Below are positions 23,520-36,594 of a stretch of 64,000 nt of DNA, piece by piece (position 1 is the stretch's first letter; every line of letters begins with the position of its first letter). The DNA lies in NCBI GenBank assembly GCA_051294375.1, contig CM119269.1, forward strand, positions 21,970,815 through 22,034,814, given 5' to 3'. Below the pieces are notes generated by a model. It was given only the letters and a program-made list of their open reading frames with translations. It had not been told where the DNA came from and made no database searches. The position numbers and the translations under genes were made by a program. The stretch comes from Paraspadella gotoi (Eukaryota; Chaetognatha).

Positions 23520-24015
23520 TTTCACGTTGTCCTTCGTCATGTCACCTTAATATGAAACAAAATTCCCTTCGTCAATGTCTCGCTTAATATGAAAACAAAA
23601 ATTCCCGTTGTCGATTTGTCTCCTATATGAAACAAAAATTCCTATTGGATCCAATGTCATCCTTATATAGAAACAAATTACTTTTAGTCGATGTCATCCT
23701 TAATATGAAACAAAAATTCCTTTGTTCAAATGTAATCCTTAATATGAAACAAAATTCCCTTTGTGAATGTCATCCTTAATATGACAACAAAAAAATTCCC
23801 ATTTTGTCGATGGTCATTCTTAAATATGAACAAAAATTCCTTTGGTCAATGTCATCCTTAATCAGAACAAAATTCCCGCTTCGTGAATGTCATCTAATAT
23901 GAAACAAAAATTCCCTTTGTCGATCGTCATCCCTGTAATATGAAATAAAAATTCCTTTGGTCAATGTCATCCTAATAATGAAACAAAAATTCCCTTCGTC
24001 GGATGTCATTCCTTA
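23520..24015 (+). repeat. About 38-bp minisatellite, about 12 units
   Basis: Units of TATGAAACAAAAATTCC plus CTTCGTCAATGTCATCCTTA repeat about 12 times with many indels. The clean partner at 36900-37095 has only about five units. It lies between the copies of exons 9 and 10. Confidence 0.8.
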
Positions 24016-24839
24016 ATTCTTCCCTTTTTCAGCTCCCGGTTCGAAGTCAGTCTTGAGGTGACGGACGCTTGAGCCGCCGACGCAAAAGAATTTCGATGAG
24101 TATGTGTCATTGATTATTTGAGAGGTCAACAGATTGACACTTTTTTTGTCATTTAATCATTTCATATCAGTCTTCATTTTTCATTCATTCATTCATTTTA
24201 TTCATTCATTCATTTCATTCATTCATTATTTCATTCATTTTATTCATTCATCGAACACAAAGGATTCCTCAAATGAAATTGTACGTGAAAGATCGGACGA
24301 CATCGAAGGCGAAGGGCCGAGTCTCATTTCCTTGGCAACCTTCCCGAAGTCTAACGATGGTAAGTTTGATCATGATGCCGTTGGGTGAGGCCATGACTAG
24401 AGACCGGGTTTAGTTTGTGCGGGGCATTGGTAGTTCAACTCGCTATATAGATACCAGTAAGACTCACTGGCTCAATCAGGTACCAGGATCGATCTAAACT
24501 AGATACGACACGATGCAAGTTCAACGGGCAGAAGGCTTACCCCATGCAAATTTTTATCATATTATTATCTGTGAGGCAAAGCTTAAAGCTTTATTTAAAT
24601 TTATAATATGCGCTGCTTTGCGTTCTACCAGATTTCTTTACTTTTACCATAACGCCTCACTATCACAAAAAAGGAAAATTGTTAAAAACGGCAGTAAGAA
24701 GACGACTTGCATGGTGCATACAAAATGTATGATAAAGATTTGTGCTCCTTGATTTGTCAAGTTAATCTTTACTTATAAGACCAAAAAATATTGAAAATGA
24801 TTATAATTATTACACAAATATACTAAATATCTACTTAAG

Positions 24840-26290
24840 GGAGTCCTATTTCAAATGAATTAGAAATATATTTTGAATGTATCAACTTCTGACTAAAGAC
24901 AATTTTGCACATGGTTTCAAATTCTTTTTTTACTGTTTCCGGGAGAAGAAATAAGATAAGACTTTGAGTTAAGTTATGTATTAAAGTTGCATAAATACTA
25001 TAGTTATTAATTCTTGTAACATTGTTGATTTGGGCTCTAAACAAATAGATAAACACTGTAAAACGGACCAAGATTTGAGCTTGAATTTATAAATGGAAAT
25101 GAGAAATTTAAATTGTTGAACATTTAAAAATAAATGAAAAAAATCTTTTAGCTTTATCTTGTATTTCACTAATTGATTGCTTATTAGAACTTATAGTTTT
25201 AGAAGACATCAATTTAAGGAATGGTAAATGTTCAATTTTTTCACTTTTAAAAAATTTAATGCTTTCTTTATTTAATTATTCCTCCTGTGAGAGATATAAG
25301 AAGAATTTTCTGATAGTCATGATATGAATCAATGGTATTAAAAGACTTGCACAACGATGTAAACAATAGCAATTTTTTTTGAAATGGAATAAAACCATTT
25401 AAAAATAAGAGAATTTTGAGATAAGTAATTTTAGAATCTGGAAATAGATCAAAAAGGACAAGGATTTGCATTAAAAATAAAGAGATATAGATGATTTGTA
25501 CAATTTATCTATAATTTAGAGTAGAAATGCAAACGAGAGCATAACGAAGTCAGTCTAATTGTTTTTTTGATTAAAAAATTGTAATATTATTTTTTGATTA
25601 TAGCCAGTTAATACTCTTATACTTTTCTTGAATAAAACATATTAGCTTCTATTCATAATGTATAATTAGCTTAAAGAATTACCAGAAGATTGATGGTCCA
25701 AACTATAAGTTAAGCTAATGCAACCTTTTTGACTGCACATCACCACAGTAAGTTTAAATCAGTACGCATCCAATAAAAGTGGAAATAGATAGAGAAGAAA
25801 GTTAATAAAGAGGGATGAGTAAGACAAATAAAAGAGTGCGATATATTAGAAATGTTAATATTTGTGTATTTAATTTTGTATATTATTTTTAAAATTATTC
25901 TAAGATAATATTGTAATTTACCAACTTAATTATTCGAGATGACAGATCAAAACGGTAAATTAGCTTCAATAACCTTCTATTTACGCACAACACAAAATTT
26001 CCAGATAATTATTACAATGAATTTTTATCTAAGTTATATGATATGTTAAAGTATATAATGATCATCTAAACAAATAAATGTATGAAAAAAGTTTGCAATT
26101 TAGGATATTTTTTACATATTCATAGATGAACAAGTCCAGATTAAGTCATAAGGTGATTGGATGTATAAACAATTATAATAATTATCATATTAATTATCCT
26201 AACTCAGATATTATGCATTGATTTCATAAAGACGATGTTCACTAATCCATCCAGGAAACGATTCACACATTTCTATGGCTGCAAGACACT
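24840..26290. other. AT-rich stretch, no gene seen
   Basis: The homology with the 36.1-kb side stops near 24840. The rest is AT-rich with short open frames only. No repeats or splice-bounded frames stand out. Confidence 0.5.
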
Positions 26291-26309
26291 ACGCCACGCT
26301 AACTTGCAT

Positions 26310-27040
26310 CGGGTCCACTCTTACTTTAGTGTAAAGCGTGAAGACGGCGGTCATCGCCTAGAAACCTGAAGCACTAGTTCCACAGCCCGTGACCCGTGCA
26401 TTCTTGACAGAATGGTTAAAGAAGTTTCGAATAGTAGTCTTGAGCCCACTGAGAGTTTAAGCACAAGTTTACCAATAATGTAGATCACGGTACAGATCAT
26501 ATTTGTATCGTAACTCTGCCACTTTGTCAAATCATGTCAACTATACTTTTGTAAAACCGAGAAAGTTTTATATCAAGTAGTGAGACAATTTTTTAAAAAA
26601 GATATTGTATCGAGAAATTATAAAAATCGACAATAAACATTAATATTTTTTCGCTAAGTAATAATTTCAACTAATGACACGAATTGCGATATCAGTCAAA
26701 TTTGTAATCGAATTGTTACCAGGTTACGACATTTTCATTATTCACTGATTATGACATAACATTATGATATTATCATTGGAGTTACACGTTCCCTCCAACG
26801 GGAGAAACCATCGAAGAACACGAGAGGAAAGAATTCCTTCAAGCGCGATTGACTGAGGTGGGCGGACCGCGCGGCACACTCGGAACCGGATACGCAGCTC
26901 CGTCTCGTTGCGTTACTGCGGTAACGCACCCATCGAGGACACTGACGCAGCGCCCGTCCGATAGAAGATCCACTGCGGGAATAAACGCCCTAGAGGTATT
27001 TTTAATTTTAATTTTTGTGCACAAAGAGTTGGCAACAAAT
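26310..27040 (+). pseudogene. Noisy copy of 31.83-32.48 kb; exon fragments
   Basis: A direct repeat of 31830-32480. On minus it holds an exon end reading VFTLYTK before AAA|GTAAGA (about 26313-26345), which exits in phase 0 and could precede gene B exon 12. On plus, about 26785-26995, it holds a frame reading ETIEEHERKEFLQARLTEVG that also occurs in the other copy. The orientations conflict, so the true exon order here cannot be read from this assembly. Confidence 0.4.
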
Positions 27041-27169
27041 CTAACAAAAAACTCTAACTTGATAAGAACAATATCTAACTAATCTCTTAACTGGATTCTG
27101 AATTAAAATTAAAACAGTCCTAAGCACTAGAGGTTAGTATTACACATTTTAAAAATATTAATGATAAAA

Positions 27170-27530
27170 TGGTTTAAATTTGGAAAACACTCTTTAAAAT
27201 CATCATCATCGTCATCATTCAACACAACACTTTTAATAATTTTTATTAATTCTTTATAGACAAATCATTAAAATTTCAAAAAAGTAACCATGTAATACAT
27301 ACATCTAATACTGCTTTTTGAGCTCTAATTTGAATCAGATAACAAACAATTAAAATTTACCCCCCAAATCTTGACATTTATTATAGATTTGGATAAATTA
27401 AAAATAATATATAATACCAATAAATATAAATATAATTATAATATAAACAGAATATACATTAAACAATATCTTATACCAGATTATTGTTGAGCTTTGAATC
27501 CGTCCGCCTTTAGTTCCGCAGTACAAATGT
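27170..27530 (+). repeat. Direct repeat of 33430-33760
   Basis: The stretch with ATCATCATCATCGTCATCATTCAAC and following AT-rich sequence is repeated at about 33470 and, inverted, at about 30750. It is part of the three-copy block at 26-34 kb. No coding capacity. Confidence 0.65.
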
Positions 27531-28149
27531 TTGCATTTTAGGAAAAAATAACGACTTCTTTCCACTATTGTTCGTTTTACTTAAAAATGCTTAATTAACT
27601 GTACCACAACACAAATCCTAGGCCGACGAAGGATTGCGCTTAGAACATCTCCACGTTTCATAATGATCTAACAATAGTTACCATTTGGCAACTGTTATAA
27701 GACCAAAAAAAATATATGCTCCCATTTCTGTCCATTTTTAAACTTACGACTTCTTGATTTGAAGGCAAGCGAAAGTTGAAAGAAAAGTTTTTCTTTGGAA
27801 TATCCGTTCTTTCTTATCCTTACTTCTACCCTCTGAGCTCATAAATTTATTAGCCTTAAATAATTTATCAGTTTGCCTTATGAGTTAATCTTATGTTAAA
27901 ACAAGTCAAAAAGCTTGGAGTTTCAGTCTTTATCACCTAATTTGTAAACAATAAATAAATCAAATTGCGTTGAAATTAACAGAAAATATAGACTATTGTT
28001 AAGGCTTTTACACCTCATAAATTATTCAAAACAAACTTTTTTGGTATTTTCGCCCACACAATAATTTTTTAAAAGACCCGTATCATCTACATTTGTGACT
28101 TTTTGTGACTTGCATTTATTATTCGATAAGAGGAATATCTTCAACTCAT

Positions 28150-28535
28150 TTACTTAGTTTAAAAGATGAAGGGTACATACTGACCTGATTAATTAAAAAA
28201 AACCGCATTCCTTTTACCCAATAGAAACGACTCGGACGCGATGCACTAGCTCGGGAGCGCCCGCGCCGCACCCAAATGCAACTAGCAGGGGGGGTACCTG
28301 CGCTGCTCGGAAGAGCGTGGCCGGGGAGGATGACGTACTTCATACACGATGCAACGCCCCGGTGAGCCAGACCGCTCTGTTATTCTGCAGAATCGATCAG
28401 ATTTGCGGGAAAATTTCTTCACCCAGCAGCAAAATACTGGTCGATTTACAAATTTGACACTGAACATCAGCCGATACACGCCTCACGATCACACCTATCA
28501 GCATCCTCTACGAGCCGAGGGCACCAAATATTGAA
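28150..28535. other. GC-richer island, gene status unclear
   Basis: An isolated 380-base stretch with higher GC. Plus reads NRSDLRENFFTQQQNTG then NLTLNISRYTPHDHTYQHPL to a stop; minus is open as well. No good acceptor or donor is apparent on either strand, and no copy exists elsewhere in the window. It could be an exon, a gene fragment from an insertion, or noncoding. Confidence 0.25.
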
Positions 28536-28608
28536 AAATAAAAATCAGCGTTACCGTTCATCTTCGTTTCTTAAATCCTGCATTTAATTATTAATCTATA
28601 TGTATGTA

Positions 28609-28990
28609 AACGTAGGTGAGAGGAAAATAGGAAAGGAAAAAAAAAAGGAGGAAGCCAGCCGGACCAACGAAATGATAAAAGAGGGGGTGAAAGAGGAATA
28701 AAAAACGAAGGCAAATGGGAAATGTGAAAATTTGTAAGTTAAGAAACGAGAGGGAAAAAAAATGGAAAGAAAAAGAGGGGAAAAAAGGAAAAGATATGAA
28801 GATGAGAAAAAGGTGAGAAAGTGGCAGGAGTGACAGAAAATGTAGGGGGCCAGAAAAAAGGTAAGTGACAGCGAGAGAAAGTAAGGGAGGAAAGAGGAAG
28901 ATGAAAATATTAGAGTAAGAGAGAAAAAGAAGGTGAAAGAAAGAATAATCAGGAAAAGGCGTATGAAGGAAAAAAAAATTGTATCAGATA
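28609..28990 (+). repeat. Long polypurine tract
   Basis: About 380 bases of mainly A and G on the plus strand (GGAAAGGAAAAAAAAAAGGAGG-like words, GAGAAAGTGG, GAAAGAAAG). There is no fixed unit. It differs from the alternating GA arrays elsewhere and may form triplex-prone DNA. No gene. Confidence 0.7.
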
Positions 28991-29399
28991 ATTTGGCGTC
29001 TTAACCCTAAAATTTTGTGTAAGAAAGATGACGAGGCTGAGGCCCGCACATGTACGTGCACTAATTGCAGCCGCACCAAGGAATTCCCCATCATCGACTC
29101 GGTAATCTCACTTTATCCAGCTGCAACTCCATAAGATCGATCTTATATGTACATAAAAATTCAAGAATAGACTTCTGTTTCTAATTAAGGAGTAATGAGA
29201 TTAGAGACAATCATTGAAGAAATCATGTCTTTACCGTATTTTTAACTCATAGGAAATTTAACATGGGAAGTTATCGTGATAGAAGGAGATAGATCTTGAG
29301 ACTACCGTTTTTTTTTAAATGAAGAAGAAGCTTGCGTACTACACCAATGAGATGCGACGCAAGAAAGAATCGGTAATTATTGAAGCTTCCAGATTTTGT

Positions 29400-30104
29400 T
29401 GTTTAAACAGAACTGATTGTATGCGAAAACCTTAGTATAGCACACTAGAGTGGAGGCATTCAAGAAACCAAAAAAATTTATTTGAACTGACCGAACCAAG
29501 GATATTAGTAGATGTGAGAGATAGTATGAATTTAACTAGTACACAAAAATATTTGGTTCAGATATGTCGTCGGGACAGAATTAGTTAGATATAATAATAT
29601 TTGTAGTGAAATAATCTGTATAAAATAGTAAATTTTAAAAAATAAGTTTTTAAAACTTTTAATTTCTTCTAAGGTTGAAAAAAAATATAGAAAATGTTGA
29701 TGCAAAAATTCTGGGACATCTTCAGCGTTAGAAACGAGAAGAAAAAATGTAAAAATTTTATGATTTTTTTTAATTCTTTGTAGTATAAATTTATATATGG
29801 TTAAAAAGTGTTTAATCCATTTTTGTGATCCAAACATTAAATATTCAGCATCATAACATATTTTATAAAAAGTTTCTTCTGTACCTGTTTTTTACGGCGA
29901 ATCCAAAATCTGTCTTAAAACAATAAAATAACCAATTATTTTGAGAATTTAACAGATTTATAAGGATTATTTACTACATACGGCATTTACAATTTTTTGC
30001 CATTGTCTGGTTTTCTCTCGGTCTCCCTCTCTCTCTCTTCCTCTCTCTCGTCTCTCTCTCTCTCTCTCTTCTCTCTCCTCTCTCTCATCCTCTCCGTCTT
30101 CTCA
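29400..30104 (+). repeat. Direct copy of 33740-34330, ends at N gap
   Basis: The block from the TAGAGTGGAG word through TTTTTTACGGCGAATCC to a CT-rich end repeats 33740-34330 in the same orientation. It stops at the 25-N gap 30105-30129, beyond which the same sequence resumes in reverse. Confidence 0.65.
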
Positions 30105-30129
30105 NNNNNNNNNNNNNNNNNNNNNNNNN

Positions 30130-31077
30130 TTGGATCACAAAAAATGATTAAAACATTTTAACATATATATGTTTATATTACAAAGAATAAAAAAATCATA
30201 AATTTTTATATTTTTTCCCGTTTTAAACGCTGAAGATGTCAGAATTTTTGATAACATATTTTATATTTTTGATTCAACTTTTTATGAAGAATTTAAAAGT
30301 TTTAAAAAAAATATTTTTAAAATTGACTATTTTATAAGAATATTAGTATAAATATATTATATTTTACTATTCTATTCCCGAGACAATATGAACAAAATAT
30401 TTTTTGTACTAGTTAATCATACTATCTCACATCTAAATATCCTTGTTCGATCATTCAAATAATTTTGTTCTTGAATGCTCCACTCTAGTTTGTATACTAA
30501 GGCGGAACGGTTACAAACTAACATAAGTCTGGAATAAATATTGTTAATATATTATTTTATATTATATTATATATTATTTTATATTATCCCAATACTATAT
30601 AATGTCAAAAGATTTTGGGGGTAAATTTTTATTTTTGTTATTGAATTCAGATAGAGCTCAAAAAGTTAGATAAAAGTTATTATTACAACTTTTTGAAATT
30701 TTAATGATTTGTCTATAAATATCAATAGAAATTATTAAATTTGTTGAATGATGACGATGATGATGATTTTTTAAGGTTTTTTCAAATTTAAACTCATTTA
30801 TCATTAAAATTTATAAAATTTGTAATACTAACCGCTATCTAACTTTTTAATCTTTATCAGAATTCATTTTTAAATTTTCAAAAAAATGTTTTAGGCATTT
30901 CTTATATATTGTTAAATATTAAAATGCTTCTATGCATGAGGAAAATTAATTTAATCAAAATCAAACATCATAAGTCAATTTGGTTGTAAAAGGATAAAAG
31001 ACTTTTATTGCAGACTATTTCATATTGCAAAAATTGTTAAATTCTGGCCCGCCTTAGTGTAGACGTATCTTGGCATT
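30130..31077 (-). repeat. Inverted copy of 33180-34120
   Basis: Reading minus from 31077 to 30130 gives the sequence seen on plus at 33180-34120, with few differences. Flanking N gaps at 30105 and 31790 suggest that this piece was placed or oriented by scaffolding. AT-rich, no gene. Confidence 0.7.
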
Positions 31078-31718
31078 TGAAGAGACAGTAATTATTGTTA
31101 TGTGTTAGTGACAGAACCGTACAATATAAGCAGTCCCTGAGCTTCGGATCAGGCTGTAACACCGTGTTACAGGCGGGTTAAGCGCCCCGTCCCTCTTAAC
31201 TGCTAGGCGACCACCGGGCTAGAACCCCTGACCTTTGGGTTGGGAGGCGAATGCCTTGCCTCCGGCACCAATGGCCGCTGATGAACGATCCAATATACAT
31301 CCCCCCTCCCGTAGGGAGAAGTCTGTTGTGTCTCTTCAGTGAAGTGTTGTTGTTGGTGGAAAGTTCGTCACCAAGATGAGGCATGTTGCCTGATGTGTTG
31401 TTGGCGGAAAGTGCATCGCCAGGTTGAGGCATGTCGCCTGAAAGTGTTGTTGTTGTTGTTGCATTTGGAAGTCGGGCTCACCAATGAAGAGACAGTAATT
31501 AATGTTATGTGTTAGTGACAGAACCGTTCAATATAAGCAGTCCCTGAGCTTCGGATCAGGCTGATCATCGTGGTACAGGCGGGTAAAGCGCCCCGTCCCT
31601 CTTAACTGCTAGGCGACCAGCGGGCTAGAACCCCGGAACTTTGGGTTGGGAGGCGAATGACTTGCCTCCGGCACCAATGGCCGCTGATGAACGGTTGGTG
31701 GATTTTCGTCCACCATCA
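31078..31718 (-). mobile_element. TRIM-like element copy 1
   Basis: Two direct repeats, 31485-31718 and 31078-31299 in the minus orientation, each run from TG to TCTCTTCA. The first is followed by TTGGTGAGCCCGACTTCC (PBS-like); the second is preceded by GGGAGGGGGG (polypurine). The interior of about 185 bases has CAACAACAACA and two TCAGGCGACATGCC-like words and no coding frame. This layout is that of terminal-repeat retrotransposons in miniature. It is the inverted partner of copy 2 and may be the same insertion duplicated. Confidence 0.7.
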
Positions 31719-31829
31719 TAATAAAATGTTTTGTTATTGTTTGCAAACGTCTTTGTGCACAAAATAAAATTAAAAAACCTCTAGGGCGTNNNNNNNNNNN
31801 NNNNNNNNNNNNNNGCGCGTCATCCGCCT

Positions 31830-32480
31830 TGCTGGATGGTAAAACCCTGAAGACTAGTCTCCAAGCCCGTGACCCGTGCCATTTTGGCAGAATGGTTAAA
31901 GAAGTTTCGAATAGTAGTCTTGAGCCCACTGAGAGTCTTAAGCACAAGTTTACCATAATGTAGATCAGGTACAGATCATATTTTGTATGTACTCTGCCAC
32001 TTTGTCAATCATGTCAACTATACTTTTGTAAAACGAGAAGTTTTATTCAAGTAGTGAGACAATTTTTAAAAAAGATTATTGTTTCGAGAAATATTAAAAA
32101 TTCGACAATAAACATTAATATTTTTTTCCTAAGTAATAATTCAACTAATGACAACAGTTGCGATATCAGTCAAATTTGTAATCGAATTGTTTACAGGGAT
32201 TACGACATTTTTCATTATTACACGAGTTATGACATAATTATGATATTTTTATCATTGGAGTTACGTTCCCTCCAACGGGAAAACCATCGAGAACACGAGA
32301 AAGAATTCCTTCAAGCGCGAATGACTGAGGTGGGCGGACCGCGCGGCACACTCGGAACCGGGATACGCAGCTCCGTCTCGTTGCGTACGCGGTACGCACC
32401 ATCGAGGACGAACTGCGCAGCGCGTCGATAGAATCCATCGGGGAATAAACGCCCTAGAGGTTTTTTAATTTAATTTTGTG
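31830..32480 (+). CDS. Exon candidate, frameshifted, plus strand
   Basis: About 32250-32450 reads ELRSLQRENHREHEKEFLQA then RMTEVGGPRGTLGTG in one frame, and VAYAVRTIEDELRSASIESIGE ending in TAA in another, so one indel lies between. Both parts are strongly protein-like. If joined, this would be a last exon on plus. It sits between N gaps and within a duplicated block, so its orientation relative to gene B is uncertain. A noisier copy lies at 26785-26995. Confidence 0.4.
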
Positions 32481-32518
32481 CACAAAGGACGTTGCAAACA
32501 ATAAACAAAACATTTTTA

Positions 32519-33156
32519 TGATGCGGGACGAAAATCCACCAACGTCATCAGCGGCCATTGGTGCGGAGGCAAGTCATCGCCTCCTCATACCCAAATTCCG
32601 GGTTCCTAGCCCGCTGGTCGCCTAGCAGTTAAGAGGGCGGGGCGCTTTCCGCCTGTACCGACGATGATCAGCCTGATCCGAGCTCCAGGACTGCTTAATT
32701 GAACGGCTTCTGTCACTTACACATAAGCATTAATAACTGTCTCCTTCATTGGTGAGCCGACTTCCAAATGCCAACAACAACAAACAACACTTTCAGGCGA
32801 CCATGCCTCAACCTTGGCGAATGCATTTCCGCCACAACACATCAGGCAACAATGCCTTCATCTGGTGACGAACTTTCCCACACAACAACACTTCATGAAG
32901 AGACACAACAGACTTCTCCTACGGGAGGGGGGATGTATATTGGATGCGTTCATCAGCGGCCATTGTGCCAGAGGCAAGGCATTCGCCTCCCCACACCCAA
33001 AGGTCAGGGGTTCTAGCCCGGTGGTCCTGCCTAGCAGTTTAAGAGGGACGGGCGCTTAAACCCGCCTGTAACACGGTGTACAGCTGATCCGAAGCTCAGG
33101 ACTGCTTATATTGTACGGTTCTGTCCTAACCACATAACATAATTACTGTCTCTTCA
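32519..33156 (+). mobile_element. TRIM-like element copy 2
   Basis: Terminal direct repeats at 32519-32748 and 32934-33156, both ending CTTCA. A PBS-like TTGGTGAGCCGACTTCC follows the first and a polypurine GGGAGGGGGG precedes the second. It is noisier than copy 3. The surrounding sequence matches 26.9-27.0 kb on the left, where no element is present, so the block was duplicated with and without it, or one copy lost it. Confidence 0.7.
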
Positions 33157-34310
33157 ATGCAAGATACGTCTACCACAAGGCGGGCCAGAATTTAACAATT
33201 TTGCAATATGAAATAGTCTGGCAATAAAAGTCTTTTTATCCTTTACACAACCAAATTGGACTTATGATGTTTGATTTTTGATTAAATTAATTTTCCTTCA
33301 TGCAATAGAACGCCATTTTAATATTTAAGCAATATATAAGAAATAGCTAAAACATTTTTTGAAAATTTTAAAAATGAATTCTGATAAAGATTAAAAGTTA
33401 GATAGCGGTTAAGTATTACAGATTTTATAAATTTAATGATAAATGAGTTTAAATTTGAAAAAACCTTTAAAAAATCATCATCATCGTCATCATTCAACAA
33501 TTTAATAATTTCTATTGATATTTATAGACCAAATCATTAAAATTTCAAAAGTTGTATAATAACTTTTATCTAACTTTTTGAGCTCTATTCTGATTCAATT
33601 AACAACAAATAAAAATTTACCCCCAAAATCTTTGACATTATATAGTATTGGGATAATTAAAATAATATATTAATATAATATAAAATAATATAATTAAACA
33701 ATATTTATTCCAGACTTATGTTAGTTTTGTAACCGTTCGCCCCTTAGTATACAAACTAGAGTGGAGCTTCAAGACAAAAATTATTCTGAATCGATCGAAC
33801 AAAGGATAATTTAGATGTGAGATAGTATGATTACTAGTACCAAAAAAATATTTTGTTCATATTGTCTCGGGAATAGAATAGTATAAATAAATATATTTAT
33901 ACTAATATCTTATAAAATAGTGCAATTTAAAAATATTTTTTTTCAAACACTTTAAATTCTTCAATAAAAAGTTGAATCAAAAATAATAAAATATGTTATC
34001 AAAATTCTGAATCTTCAGCGTTTAAAACAACGGAAAAAATATAAAAAAATTTATGATTTTTTATTCTTTGTAATATAAACATATATATGTTAAAATGTTT
34101 TTAATCATTTTTTTTGATCCAAACATTAAAAATATCAATATAACAATATTTTTATAAAAGTTTCTTAGTTTTTTACGGCGAATCCAATCTGTTCTTAAAA
34201 AAATAAAAATAAAAAAAAATATTTTGAAAATTTAACAATTTTAATAAGATTTACTGACATACGCATTTCAATTTTTTGCCAATTGTCGGTCTCTCTCAAT
34301 CTTCCTCCTC

Positions 34311-34355
<45 letters not shown>

Positions 34356-34369
34356 TCTCTCTCTCTCTC

Positions 34370-34550
34370 CGCCTGCAGGTCGTCTTCAAGGAATGCGACA
34401 AGGCGGGAGTGGACGTCCACATGGAGGCGTTGACGGACCTTCAAAACGAGTTCGAAAAGCCGACCACGCGTTGGGTGAAGGAAGAGAAGATTGGAAGGCG
34501 AAATCTCTAAGAAAGGTTGGGGACGTCTTCACGCTTTAACTAAAGTAAGT
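34370..34550 (+). CDS. Exon candidate, plus strand, frameshifted
   Basis: A long (CT)n tract ends in CC-GCCTGCAG, a good acceptor. The plus strand then reads VVFKECDKAGVDVHMEALTD and LQNEFEKPTTRWVKEEK, shifts frame, and ends KVGDVFTL next to a CTAAA|GTAAGT donor. The end matches VFTLYTK at 26.3 kb on the opposite strand. It is probably a gene B exon whose block is inverted in the assembly. Confidence 0.45.
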
Positions 34551-34559
34551 ATGACCCGA

Positions 34560-35875
34560 TGCAAGTTAGCGTGGCGTAGTGTCTGCAGCCATAAAAGAAA
34601 TCGGTGATTGAAATCGTTATCTCTGAATGGGTTATATGAAACATCATGGTTTTCTTCATATATGAAAAAAAATCAATGCAAAATAATATTTGGTAGTTAG
34701 GATATGATATATATATAATATAGAATAATTAAAAAAATTAATATATAAACATTTTTTTTCTTATAATAGTCTAATTCTATAAACTATTTTATCCGTTTAT
34801 CTGTCCACCCCTCATATCTTGTTGGTAAATTACTTGGTTCATCTTAGAATACTGATTTTAAAAAAATTATCCTAAAAAATTGAATCCTTCTTTTTTTCCA
34901 TACATTTATTTGTTTGTGCATCCATCTATAACTTTAACCTATCCTTACACTTGAGTAAATCGATGGATTGATCTGAAATTTTGTGTGTGGCCAGAAAAGA
35001 GGTTGATTAAGCTTAATCTTAAGTTTGGACAAAGTCATTCAGGTAAAAATTAATTTAAATTACAAAAATAAAAAATAATTTTAAAAAGTAAAAATATATA
35101 ATTATAATAACAACAATAATAAGTATAAACATAATAATAATAATGACTCTTTTTTTTCTTACTCAATATCCCTCTTTATTTTTCAATCTTTCTCTCTCTC
35201 AATCTATTTCTCTTTTTTATTGGATCTCTCATATTTAACTTACTTTTTCTTCAAGCTCCTTACTTTTTATACTTTTACCATTCCAATTCATTTCCTCTAG
35301 CTATATACATTCATGTGAGCTTTGTTTTATTCAGAAAGTATAAATATTAACTTAAATAAAAAAAATATTAAATTTTTTTTTAAAAATCAGAAAAAAATTA
35401 ACTGACCTATGCTCAATAAGAATTTTATTTCTACTCTAAAAGAAAAGATATAAAAAAAGGAAAAAATAAATTTGTAACAAAATCAAATAGCTAAAAGCTA
35501 TTTTTTTTTTAAATTCAGAATTTCCTGTCTATTTCCAGATTTAAAATTTTTAATGCTCAAAATCTTTTTTTTAAATGTTTTATTCCTATTTTTTTAAGAA
35601 AGAAAAATGTTTATTGTACAGAAGTTGTAGTCCAAACTTTTTCAAAAAATACATATATGATTATAATAACATGACTTAACTCAAAATGTCTTCCTTATTC
35701 TTTGCCTCAACACAGGAGGAATACAGTAAAAAAAGAAAGTCAAATATTGAAAAAGTGGAAAAAAATTATCATTTTAGTTTTCAAATTGATTGATCTAAAA
35801 CTTATATTTTCTCAATTCAAAATTATGAAATAATAGATAAGAGAATAAGATCTTTTTTTCAGCTATCATTTGGTA
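34560..35875. other. AT-rich stretch, no gene seen
   Basis: Highly AT-rich with short T and A runs, a few CT words at 35185-35215 and no frame of note. The partner of this stretch in the 24.8-26.3 kb interval could not be found. Confidence 0.5.
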
Positions 35876-35879
35876 TGAA

Positions 35880-36120
35880 ATTGGTACAACCAATATAAAA
35901 ATTATCCATTCATTTAATAAATAAGCTATCTTGTCCCTGACTTTGAACAGGCTTTGGTGGTTTCAGGCCTCCATCACACTTACAAGATAATAACATAGCA
36001 GGTTTCTGCAAGCTTTCAATCAAGACTCTCTCACAGTCTTATTTATTCACTCCCAGTGAACCTGGCTTTCCTATCAATGAAGTGGTATAATATTTCAAAG
36101 AATATTTTAATTGTATGAAA
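35880..36120 (+). repeat. Interspersed repeat copy
   Basis: A relative of 8855-9110, 16325-16450 and 20995-21130. Shared words are TTAATAAATAAGCTATCTTG, GGCTTTGGTGGTTT and GCAAGCTTTCAATCAAGACT. The edges are unclear, and I saw no terminal repeats or coding. Confidence 0.55.
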
Positions 36121-36594
36121 AGACCACTCCCTTAAGTATTAGATATATATAGGTATATAATTATAATCATTTTCAATATTTTTTGGCTATAAAGATTAAC
36201 TTACAAATCAAGGAGCACAAAATCTTATCATACATTTTTGCCACCATGAGTCTGTTTCTTACTGCCTTTTTATCAATTTTCCTTTTTTGTAGATGAGTGA
36301 GGGTTATGGTAAAAGTAAAAGAAATCTGGTAGAACCAAACGCATGCGGCATTATTAATAAATTTAATATAAAGCTTTAAGTTTGGCTCATAATAATAATA
36401 TGATAAAAATTTGCATGGGTATGCTTCGCCACGTTAACTTGCACCGTGTCGTATCTAGTTAGGATCGATCCTGGTACCTGATGAGCCAGTGAGTCTTACT
36501 GGAATCTATAGGCGAGTTGAACTGACCAATGCCCGCTACAAACTAACCCGGTCTCTACGTCAGGCCTCACCCAACGGCATCTGATCAAACTTAC

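Larger units (their letters stand above)
21289..24363 (+). pseudogene. Inverted, frameshifted copy of gene B exons 5-11
   Basis: Seven exons matching the clean minus-strand exons at 36.6-39.27 kb occur here in the same order on plus: about 21289-21625, 22077-22222, 22331-22486, 22735-22927, 23165-23315, 24033-24123 and 24266-24363. Introns match too, including the (ATTC)n, the 27-bp and the TATGAAACAAAAATTCC repeats. Small indels break most frames. This could be a real inverted duplicate that has decayed, an alternative haplotype or unpolished sequence. The VNTR copy number differs from the clean copy. Confidence 0.7.
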
